From Apodemus sylvaticus (taxonomy: Eukaryota; Chordata; Mammalia; Rodentia; Muridae): a stretch of DNA of 64,000 bases. Every line of letters starts with the position of its first letter. Position 1 is the stretch's first letter. This document shows, one piece after another, positions 54,931 through 64,000 of this stretch. The stretch covers positions 77,302,936-77,366,935 of the forward strand of contig NC_067473.1 of NCBI RefSeq assembly GCF_947179515.1, read 5' to 3'. The notes below the pieces were generated by a model, which was given only the letters and a program-made list of their open reading frames with translations, searched no databases and was not told the origin of the DNA. Both the position numbers and the translations under genes were made by a program.

Positions 54931-57030
54931 CAAGTGGCCTTGGGAAACCTAGGTCTTTCTTAGGAAAATACCCAGGGTTGATTGCCGTGGTTTGAGCGGA
55001 TGCCTTAAGATGTCCCAAGTCAGTAATTATACCGACATTTGGGCATTCTGAACTTGAACCTGAAAGAGGTTTTACTTTCAGGTCCCAATGACCTGCCACA
55101 TGGCCACACTTGGCCACCGTGTTTGTGTTTCTTCCCGCAGTCCCTTGAGCAGTGCTTACGCAGCTGCTGGCCCCTATCCTGTAGAGGGCATAGTATTTCC
55201 AAGTGGTTTGCAGGCTTTCCCCCTCCCCTGCGGGTTCAAAGGGAGTGAGTCCCAGGAGTCCCAGGAATTGTCCCCCTCATCAGAGGCGGGAGCAAAAAGA
55301 CCCTGCTGAAAAACCGCGAGCAAGCGGTTTTCCTATGAAAGCCTCGAAGCCCATGCATGGCACCTCGTGGTGCCAGGGAAATGTTCTGCCACACGGGTCA
55401 CAGCCCAGCTTCCAAGAGCTGTTCTGGGAGCTGTCCTCAAGGCAGGGAGTGGCTCAGGGTGAGCAGAATCCTCTTACGTGTGAGTGTATTTCTCCCTGTT
55501 TAGTTTTCTCAGCTACAAGCCAGGGATAATTCATACCCCACCTCCTGCCCCAAGCCTGCAAGATGTTGGAAAACACAAACACAAAAAATTATGCTGCTCT
55601 TCCCACAGTGGCTGCTCTTGTCACAGAACTTTCTGGCCTCCTGGGAAAAGATCTATGTTGGGGAGGAGTGGCATCAATGTGGCCCGGGGCCTTTTCTCCA
55701 GAGGCGTGGCTCTTTAGGGTAGGAAGGACCCGCTGAGCATACAGACCCATCTAGATTCCAGAAAGGCTATGGGGTGTTACCTCAACACAAGTGATAGCAG
55801 AAGAGATTTCCTCAAGGACAGGAAGGAAGAAGACTTAAGAGGAGGAGCCCAGGCCTGATACTCAGCCTTGGGGTGGGGGGTTGGGTGAGGGCATTTGTCA
55901 CCCTGCAACTGAGGGAGGAAAGGCCTTGCAGTCTATCAAAGCCCTTTAAAGAATTCTTATGTCGCTAAAAGAGACGTGGATGTCAACTAGCTTTGTGATA
56001 CTAGCAAGTTTCAGAAGAGTAATGAGGAAAGAGGCTGTGGTACTTATGTTAGGGCAAGGCAGGACCTAGGTATCGTTTGTACATGCATTGAAGAACTCTC
56101 TTGAATGGGAGGGAACAAACTACACTGGGCCCATCCAGGCCTTGTCCAAAGGGAAGGCGCTAGCCTCAACTGAGAAGGGTCTGGGGTGTCAGTCCTATGG
56201 TGGGCGTGCTCCCCACTGCTGCCAGTATCCACAGTGAGCTGGGGGAGATGGCGTCTAGGTAGGCAGAGGCAGAACAGAGGCAGAACAGAGGCAGGAAGCC
56301 ACTAGACTCTGGTTTTCAGTAGTCTATGCGCACAGGTCCAGAGGAAGAATAGACAGGGCCTTTGGGATACCTTTGGGGTTGTGAGAAGCATCAGGCATTG
56401 GGGTCCATGAAGCACCCAGTTTCTTGCCTCAGATACCTGTGCCCTTTACATTGATAGGTTCAGAGGCTGAGCACTTCTCCTAACTGGACTTCCGAAGCCT
56501 CCAGCTCAACCTTCTGAAGAGGCAAACTGTTCTGGGTTGCCCACTGCAGCTGAACTCTGACTGCCCCAGGGGTAGGGAATTGGTCCAGATTATTTGATTT
56601 CTGGGCTCCTAAGAAGCCTGAGCCTCCAGAGTTTGGCTTTCAGAAAACCTTTTCTCCTGGGGAATGTTCTCCCAAGGGGCTCACCACTCAGTGACTCTGG
56701 GCTCAAAAGGAGTCCTGGACAGCTAGCTGTATTGGGAGATGTGGAGCTGGTTCTCACTGCCAACCCCTGTGACCCTGTGAGCCAGAGTCACAGAAACTTT
56801 GAGGAAACATCCCTGTCACAACCTGGCAGGTCACAGAGGACCAGAGGACAGTACCTGCGGCAGGCGGGAGACTCTTACTATTTAGAAGGATGCTCTCTTT
56901 ACTCTTATATTTGACGAAAGGAAAGTTAATTTTTTTTGTTTCCCTAGTCGGCTTCCCGACCCCCACCCAACCCTGGGAGAAAGCAGGTAAACCAGTTCCA
57001 GGTCCCTGGACTGTCTCCCTTTGCCTTTCA
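54931..57030. other. single-copy intergenic DNA
   Basis: No repeat beyond a short aggcagaacag triplication near 56,265-56,295; no gene recognised. Confidence 0.45.
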
Positions 57031-57440
57031 GCATGCGACGCTGCCGACCACGCCCCACGGGCCTCGAGTCACCCAGACAGCTCCCACAAGCGCCGCCGCC
57101 TCTCTCCCGAGGCGGATTTTCACGCGAAGCGAAGCTGTTTCCGTGGATCCCGCGTTCGGTGGCCCAAGCAAAGCTTCAGAATCCATTTAAACCGACCGGC
57201 GCGACTGATCTCCCCTCGGCTCCCTAGGATTCCCAGCCACCCTCTATTCCTCCAAGCCGGGGTGGAAGCCAAACCCGCAGCTTTTGAAGTTCAGAGAATT
57301 TCAATCCGCGACGAGCTGGCGGCATCGGAGCCGATCGCCCCAGCAGGAGGAGGACCACAGGCGGAGGGACAGCAGGGGAGAGAAGCACCAGGGCCGGACT
57401 CCACTGAGGCGGCTGTCACCCCTCTTCGCTTTCCAAGGGT
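57031..57440. promoter_or_regulatory. intergenic CpG island 3, upstream of Evx1
   Basis: Hand count about 36 CpG in 410 bp at roughly 58% GC, near the random expectation and far above the flanks. It sits 3 kb upstream of the Evx1 start codon. A 202-codon plus-strand ORF (56890-57498) crosses it but has no recognisable domain. It could be an Evx1 upstream element or the promoter of a divergent lncRNA. Confidence 0.65.
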
Positions 57441-59939
57441 TACCTTGCTTCAAGCGCTATTAGAATTTTCCTTCCTTCTCCCGGTGCTCAGTAAATAACC
57501 TTCATAAGACAACGCCAGAGACGATTAAAACACTTCTGAAGCAGGAAGAAAAACAAAACAAAAACAGTAACACCTCAAGACAAAACAAAACAAACAACCC
57601 GAAACGGCGTCTCTCTCCAGCACTCTTAACATCTGCCGTAAAAAATTCTACTTCCCTTTATTTGAAGTCGGCCAATTGCTGGTTTTAGAAATGACATTTA
57701 GTCAGATTTCTCTTTTTCCCTTTAAGCATCGGCATAGGTGAGGAGAGGTTCACTAAGGACCTAAAAACTAAATAAACGGAGGCTGCTTTAAAAAGGCTGG
57801 AGTCTGGGGAGGAATTTGGGATTGGGGGTGGGCTGAGAAGGGATTTCCGTGAAGCTCAGATCTGGGGCAGAGAGGAGGCTGCAGCCTTCTGAGAGTCTGA
57901 GGCCCCTCCTGGAGATGTGAGGGAAGCCTGGCTCCATCCGACTGACCCGGGAAGGCGACTAACCGGCACCCCTTGATCTCACAATTCTGTTCTGCTTTCA
58001 TCTCTAGGGAAAACGCGGAGTAAAAGGGGATCAAACATTGAACATTCCCATTGAATGCAAAGCTGGGGGCGGGGCAGCGAAGCTCACAGTGACTCTAAGG
58101 ACCAGCCTCCCCCTGAGAGGGAGGGCAGTGAAGTAGTGGCTTGTTCGTGGGGGGTGGGCAGGGAGAGTGGGTGTCTCACAGGCCCAGCCCTGGAAGATTT
58201 TGATTTAGCAGCAGCAGTGGCGGCAGCTGCGGGGCCTCCCTGAGACAGATTCAGGAGTCTAGAGAGCAGAAAGAGTAAATCAGGTGTTCCGCAGACTCAG
58301 GCTGGAGTCGGAAAGCCAGGGGAGCCAGAATTGGTGGAGATCTCCTCTTGGCAGGAAACGAACGGCCCTGGAACTCACTATCGACCCCAACTCTGCCCTT
58401 GGCCTCTGAAATATTTCTCTAGATTTCTGGGCTGGCAGTTTTCAGCAGCTGGTGGCTTTGGGGGTTCATAGGGAGTGGAAACATTTGCACGGACACCACC
58501 CTTCTTGTCATCTACCCTTGTTCCCCAGGCAAGGTTGACAAACATTTGCTGCATCAGGAGAGAAAGGGAAAGCCAGAGTCGTTTCCCTAAACCTCTGGCT
58601 TCCTCCATTATTTCCATAAGACTAAATCAGAAAGGTAGAGGAAAGGGTAGAGAGAAAGCGAGGAGAAAAGGGCAGGAGACAGATGACAACGCGGGAATCA
58701 CGGGAACTTTCTTAGAAGCTAGGGCTTTGTCTTGGGACATGGAAGAGCTCTCTTTTCTTCTTCAGCTAAGTGGGCAGGCCGCTCACCAGTGGAAACTATT
58801 GCAGAGGGAGCCAGAGAGAGGGGGACGGAGGAGCTAAACCCTGAAGGTGCTCACCTCCTGCTCCTCCCCCCCCCACCCCCGCCCAGCCCATCCGAAAGGC
58901 TCCCGAGGAGAATCTACTCCTCCCAAACACCAAGTCCCAGAATTCCACAGACCCAGACCCTCACTTCCTCAATGGATTCTTCTAGCACCCCCACCCTACC
59001 CCATCCCCACCTATTGCCTGTTTTGTTTTTTTGTTTTCTGTTTTTTTTTTTTTTCCAGGACATTTCAACGACTTTCTCTTCTACCTCTAGCTTTGAGAAC
59101 AGAAAACCTCTTTTTGGGCAGAGCCCAGGAGAGGCGCCTGCAAGTTCAAACCCTGCGGATACCATTTGCCACACCTTCTACCCACAGCTGCCCTAAAACC
59201 ACCACTGAAGGCCAGCACCTTCTACCTGGGGTCCTTCGGCAATGCCAGAGTTAGGGGCCCGGTTACCAGCACCTTTTTATTAGAACACACCGTTTGTGGC
59301 AGAATTTGTTGACTCTGAAGAAATACCTAAAATACAGACAGAAAAAGAAAGGCCAATCTTAGATCCTTTCCCTAACCAACATACCTGAAATAGCCCGGAG
59401 ACAAGCCAAAGCAAAAGATGTTTTCTTCTATGAAGAGCCAACCTGAATTCAAGCCAGGCCATCTAGTTAGAGAGAGATAATTAAAAACAACAACAACAAC
59501 AACAACAGCTCATTGAACACTTCGAATTTAAGCCAGGTTATCTGGGGGGGAGGGATTTTATTTTTCTCCTTAAAGTGTGGAACCCTGAGTCAGTCCACAG
59601 GCCGGTTTTCAAATGGGAGAAAGATATCTCTTGGCTGTTAGGGAAGACAAATAAAGTTTGGTTCTTAGGAAGGAGACAGATGAGGTTGTTGAGATGAAAG
59701 GGTACCCAAGTTTTCCAGACAACTCAGGTGGGGGTACTTTTTCAATAGCTGGTAAAAAATTGAAGCCACTTAGAAGAACAAGCAGTTGTATTAATACTCA
59801 GAAAGCCTGGATTTTTAAGCAGTTTCCAAAGAGTAGCTAAGGATTCTTTCATTAGTATTAGATCTAGACACCAGGTTAAGAAAACAGAAGTCAAAACAAC
59901 AACAAAATAAAATTTCAAAAGCATTTTTCAATTACCAAG
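57441..59939. other. single-copy DNA upstream of Evx1
   Basis: Transposon-free apart from (AACAAA)n at 57550-57595, a T run at 59040-59054 and (CAA)n at 59487-59508. No gene recognised. In mouse a lncRNA divergent from Evx1 (Evx1os/Evx1as) is known near here; its exons cannot be placed from sequence. Confidence 0.45.
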
Positions 59940-60476
59940 TCCTGCTGCCCCTGTGGAACTCGCTGCGCGCCCTAAGCGCTCCCTTTTCTGTGTGCGGAAT
60001 TCCATTTGCATCCTCTCTGTCTGGGTGTCTCCCTTTCTCAGTGTGTGTGTCTCTCTGTTTTCACACTCTCCTCCCCATTCGAGCGAGGCCCACACCTGGC
60101 GCATCACTGCCGAGCCATTAGCTGCGGGTCTCCTTTCATCTTCGCTGTGGCAGACGTTTCTATTTATCCACTTGCGTTCGCCGAGTGGCGTCACCAGCGG
60201 TACTGTAATGACGATTGCAGCAGGAGGATGACAGCTTAGAAAGAAGAGGGCAATGGGGCTTCCTCCCAGAGGCGGTGCGGCACAGAGGAGCGCTCGCATC
60301 ACAAGGTGACCCTAGCTCCCCACTGCCATCTCCGCGGTCGCCGTCGACACCGCGCTGGGGCCACCCGGCGCCTGCCTTGTCGCCTTAGCTCCTCTTCTCA
60401 GCCAAGATCCTAGGGTTCCTGGGGTTAGGAGCTTACTTGGGGGTTTTCCCCCTCCCCCCCTCTGGAGAGCCCGGGG
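59940..60476 (+). promoter_or_regulatory. Evx1: Evx1 proximal promoter and 5' UTR region
   Basis: Moderately CpG-rich DNA directly upstream of the Evx1 start codon. It includes CRE-like gcgtcacc (60,186-60,193) and aatgacg (60,207-60,213), a TAAT-poor GC-rich 5' leader, and a poly(C) stretch at 60,450-60,459. The transcription start is not visible. The divergent Evx1 lncRNA probably begins in the same region. Confidence 0.5.
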
Positions 60477-63400
60477 ATGGAGAGCCGAAAGGACATGGTT
60501 ATGTTTCTGGATGGGGGTCAGCTTGGCACCCTGGTTGGTAAGAGGGTCTCTAATTTGTCCGAAGCTGTGAGCAGCCCACTGCCTGAACCGCCAGAGAAGA
60601 CGGTGATCCACGGTTGCCTGAGCCCGCGAGCCGGCCCTCCGACTTCCAGGGAGCGTAGCGGGGGAGGCCAGGAGGAGGAGCCGGTCGATGGACTAGCAGG
60701 CAGTGCTGCAGGGCTGGGCGCCGAGCCACGGTCGGCTGGAGCGGCCATGCTTGGCCCGGGACCCCCAGTCCCTTCCGCGGACAGCCTCTCTGGCCAAGGG
60801 CAACCTAGTAGCTCAGATACCGAGTCGGATTTCTATGAAGAAATCGAGGTGAGCTGTACCCCGGACTGCGCCACCGGGAACGCCGAGTACCAGCACAGCA
60901 AAGGTAGCCACCTTGTCCCTCCGCTCCCCGATTCGCCCACTACAACCACAGTTCCCTTCATCTCAGGCCAGGTGGAAGATACACCTTTCCCTTGGGGCAG
61001 GATGGCTTGCGGGGGGGGGGGGGGCGGTGAGTGGGGCGGGGGCACCTGAACAACTCTTTTGCTCTCTGCACCTTGGTGTGTGTGAGGTCTCTTGTGTTAT
61101 CCCATTAGAGGGACTGAGAGTGACAGTTGTGCCTGGACGAATGTCAGCATTGGCACAAGTCTTGACTTAAGGGATCCAAAATGCACCCCAAACACCCCCC
61201 CCTCCGCCCCGAGTTTTGTGGGAATGATTCAGCTGAGCCGGGAAGACACCTTCCACCGGGTAGGGCAAGATCAAACGCTTGTCCGGGCACTTTGTGACTG
61301 GAGGGTGCAAGGCACAAGGAGGCGCGGAAGCCAAGAGAATATAAAGGACTGTAAAACCGTGGCGGACTCTGGTCTCCGGAGGGCTGCAGCCCTCCGACCA
61401 GTTTGCACGTCGGTCAGAGGTCCAAATTACCTTGTCACTTCCCGGGCTGGCGGCGCCAGGTCGGAAATGGTCCCAATGGTCTAATTGCCTTTGGTCTCCG
61501 GTTGCATTTGAAAAGGCGGGGACTGGGCCCTCCCCCTCCCCCTTTCCCTCGGTCTCACTTCTCCACCCAAAGGAAAAGCAGCTGCAGGGGGGCTAGAGCC
61601 CCACCCTTCTCTGGGGTGGGTCTAAGGGGTTGGTACTTTAATTACAGAGCTCCTTCTCACTGGGGGCTAATGGGAGTGGGGGTGGATAGCTCAGAAGGGA
61701 GTCTCTATACCAACAATATTCACTCCTAGGAATGAAAAACTGGGGGCAGGAGCCCATCAGCAGACACACCTCCACAAAACCATGGTCATGAGTGGGAAAG
61801 GCTTGCATCTACCTCTAGGTCTTAGCAGCCAACACCACTTTGTTAAGAAGTATCCACCTCCATCTCCTATCATTTTACCATCTACTTAATCCAGATTCTC
61901 CACCGTAATCATGTCCTCACAACCTATACTCAAAATATACCACTCCTGCAATAGATGCAACCCAACACACATCTGCACACCTGGTACTGGCATCCTGGTG
62001 CAGGCACACAAGAGCGAGGAAGCTCACTGCATGTCATACATTAACCTCAAGAAGTCAGTATTCCGGTACATCCCTACCAACACAAGCAGACAGCTCGGGG
62101 AATATGCTCTTTGCCGCATCCAGGGGCAAGTGGAAGGGGAAGGAGGTTAGGAGCCTTTAGACCTAGTATGCCTTAGGTCCAGGTCTTCCAAACAGCCACT
62201 TTAAGCCTGCCCCAAACCCTTTCTGTTTCAAGACCTCTTCCGTGAAGCTTCTAGAGTCCCAGTAGAATCAGTGACCAAGGAAGCTAAGGGGTTCTTCTTC
62301 TAATGCCTCTCCTCCAGCCTGAAGTCAGCATTGTTTGTGTGTTTGTGTTGTGTCTCTGTATGTGCACCTGTGTGCTCTGGGCTCCTGTGCAGCAGCGCCA
62401 GGCTCCGATGCGCTGGGCAACAGTCCTAACAGTGGCAGTGAGGCCCCCAAGAGTAACGGTGGCAGCGGCAGCAGTGGCTCACAAGGCACCCTGGCCTGCA
62501 GCGCCAGCGACCAGATGCGCCGATACCGCACCGCCTTTACCCGGGAGCAGATTGCAAGGCTGGAGAAAGAGTTCTACAGGGAGAACTACGTTTCAAGACC
62601 GCGGAGATGCGAGTTGGCAGCAGCACTAAATCTTCCTGAAACTACCATCAAGGTAGGCTGGGCTAGGATCCTCAAGGTGGATAGGTACCTAGGTTAGTAG
62701 GAAGGTCTTGTCAATGGCCTAGCTCCTGAATTGCAGCTGAAGAATCTGGGCCCGGACTCTCCAATGTGGTACATGCAGAATTCCCCTCTGACAGTCCATA
62801 GTCAGCCACTGCTGCCAAGAGGTCGATTCTGTCCTTTTCCTGCGCAAACAGACTACGGGGTGACGGGCAGGGGCACGGGGAGGGGGACAGGTGATTGCAA
62901 GTGACAGTGCCCCAAAGGACAGGGATGAAAGCAGCCCTAAATCGGTGGGAAAATGTCTTCTGCCTCCTCAGACCCATCGAGGCAGGCCTTCCTATCAGCA
63001 CCCTCTCTCCAGATTGTGATGCCATGCCCGGTGGGCAGGCTGAGCGCCCCCCCCCCCCCCAATCCTCCTCCCGAGGGTTTCCATCTGGGTTGGAGGTGGG
63101 AGGCCTGCCCTTGTTAGCTGGAGTTGTTTTGACTCTTCTCCCACCCTACCCCCATGGTGGCCATTGTCCTCACACCCCACCCAGCCCAGAGTTGGGCCTG
63201 AGCCTGGCGCCGCCATCCTGTCTTCCTCTCCTCAGGTGTGGTTTCAGAACCGGCGCATGAAGGACAAGCGTCAGCGGCTGGCCATGACGTGGCCGCACCC
63301 GGCCGACCCCGCCTTCTACACCTACATGATGAGCCACGCGGCGGCCGCGGGCGGCCTGCCCTACCCCTTCCCGTCGCACCTGCCCCTGCCCTACTACTCG

Positions 63401-63643
63401 CCCGTGGGCCTGGGCGCCGCGTCCGCCGCCTCGGCCGCCGCCGCCTCGCCCTTCAGCGGCCCCCTGCGCCCGCTCGACACCTTCCGCGTGCTCTCGCAGC
63501 CCTACCCGCGCCCCGAACTGCTGTGCGCCTTCCGCCACCCGCCGCTCTACCCCGGCCCGGCGCACGGACTGGGCGCCTCGGCCGGCGGCCCCTGCTCCTG
63601 CCTCGCCTGCCACAGCGGCCCGGCCAACGGGCTGGCGCCCAGG

Positions 63644-63676
<33 letters not shown>

Positions 63677-63799
63677 TCAGACTTCACTTGTGCCTCCACC
63701 TCCCGCTCGGACTCCTTCCTCACGTTCGCCCCCTCTGTGCTCAGCAAGGCCTCCTCCGTGGCGTTGGACCAGAGGGAGGAGGTGCCCCTCACCAGATAA
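60477..63799 (+). CDS. Evx1: homeobox protein EVX1, even-skipped family (three exons)
   Basis: Nuclear homeodomain factor of the even-skipped family; it specifies V0 interneurons and acts in posterior axis development. CDS is join(60477..60903,62393..62652,63236..63799): 1251 nt, 416 aa. The start codon has G at -3 and +4. Exon 1 codes for an acidic N-terminus (SSSDTESDFYEEIEVSC). The homeodomain spans about residues 184-243 (RRYRTAF, WFQNRRMKDKRQR); intron 2 splits it between positions 46 and 47 (TTIK|VWFQ), the usual Evx position. The C-terminus has Ala/Pro-rich segments, a pure 11-alanine GCC run, and ends REEVPLTR. The donors are AAAG|GTAGCC and CAAG|GTAGGC; the exon 3 acceptor is CTCAG|GTGTGG. 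Exon 2 has in-frame AG choices at 62392, 62395 and 62401. The first gives the 416-aa form I regard as the mouse protein; the last gives 413 aa. Confidence 0.97.
60904..62392 (+). other. Evx1: Evx1 intron 1
   Basis: About 1.49 kb, GT-AG, free of transposons. It contains a G13 run followed by further G runs (61,011-61,045) able to form a G-quadruplex. Confidence 0.9.
62653..63235 (+). other. Evx1: Evx1 intron 2
   Basis: A 583-bp intron inside the homeobox with a poly(C) run (63,047-63,060). No transposons. Confidence 0.93.
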
Positions 63800-64000
63800 G
63801 GGGGCGCCCTCAGGGCTGCCGGCTGCAGGATTGTCACGGGGTGGGGGGACTCCTCCAGCGTCCCACCTGTCACCCCTCTTCTCAGATGCAGAGGGGAAAG
63901 GCAGAGGAGGGACACCATAAAAGACTCGGCCTAGAGGATCCAGGAGCCCCGGAAGTGGCTGTTGTTGCTTGGGATCAGGAATGGGGTGGAAAAGCTGAGG
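63800..64000 (+). other. Evx1: Evx1 3' UTR, start (runs off the window)
   Basis: Noncoding sequence after the TAA stop. No AATAAA is visible before the window ends. Confidence 0.7.

Noticed and set aside
1..64000. Hox cluster microRNA gene
   Set aside because: The HoxA miR-196b gene lies between Hoxa9 and Hoxa10, outside this interval; I saw no convincing hairpin to replace it.

Overview
This window is mammalian, almost certainly mouse (Mus musculus) or a very close relative. The evidence is two vertebrate homeobox genes with introns, dense B1, B2, B3 and ID-like rodent SINEs with young mouse-type B1 and B2 copies, a rodent URR1 DNA transposon, and predicted protein lengths (386 and 416 aa) that fit mouse HOXA13 and EVX1. 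The interval is the 5' (posterior) end of the HoxA cluster. Hoxa13 lies on the minus strand at the left, Evx1 on the plus strand at the right, and the two are divergent with about 54.4 kb between their start codons.

Layout: 1-2,980 is AT-rich DNA downstream of Hoxa13, on the Hoxa11 side, with a CTCF-like site and paired TCAAGGTCA sites. 2,980-6,034 is Hoxa13 (3' UTR, two coding exons, one 716-bp intron), followed by its GC-rich promoter. 6.3 to about 12 kb is where the divergent lncRNA Hottip is expected; its exons cannot be defined from sequence alone. Up to about 22.6 kb the DNA is nearly free of transposons and carries a CpG island at 19.1 kb and a 20-bp minisatellite at 16.0 kb. From 22.6 to 51.8 kb it is packed with SINEs, MIR fragments, microsatellites, an LTR-like element and a broken Rps2 retrocopy. 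That stretch is interrupted by a clean block at 35.0-38.5 kb that holds a second CpG island and a local 115-bp duplication. From 51.8 kb to the end it is again nearly repeat-free, with a third CpG island at 57.0 kb and the three-exon Evx1 gene (60,477-63,799).

HOXA13 and EVX1 are sequence-specific homeodomain transcription factors used in distal limb, genitourinary and posterior-axis patterning. The intervening DNA is best read as regulatory and boundary sequence, plus a transposon-tolerant middle. I found no further protein-coding gene with recognisable homology and no evidence of an undescribed molecular system. The items most worth checking are the three intergenic CpG islands, a 263-codon minus-strand ORF at 27 kb, the tandem splice acceptors of Evx1 exon 2, an overlapping mini-uORF at Hoxa13, and a perfect palindromic nuclear-receptor site beside CTCF-like motifs at 45 kb.
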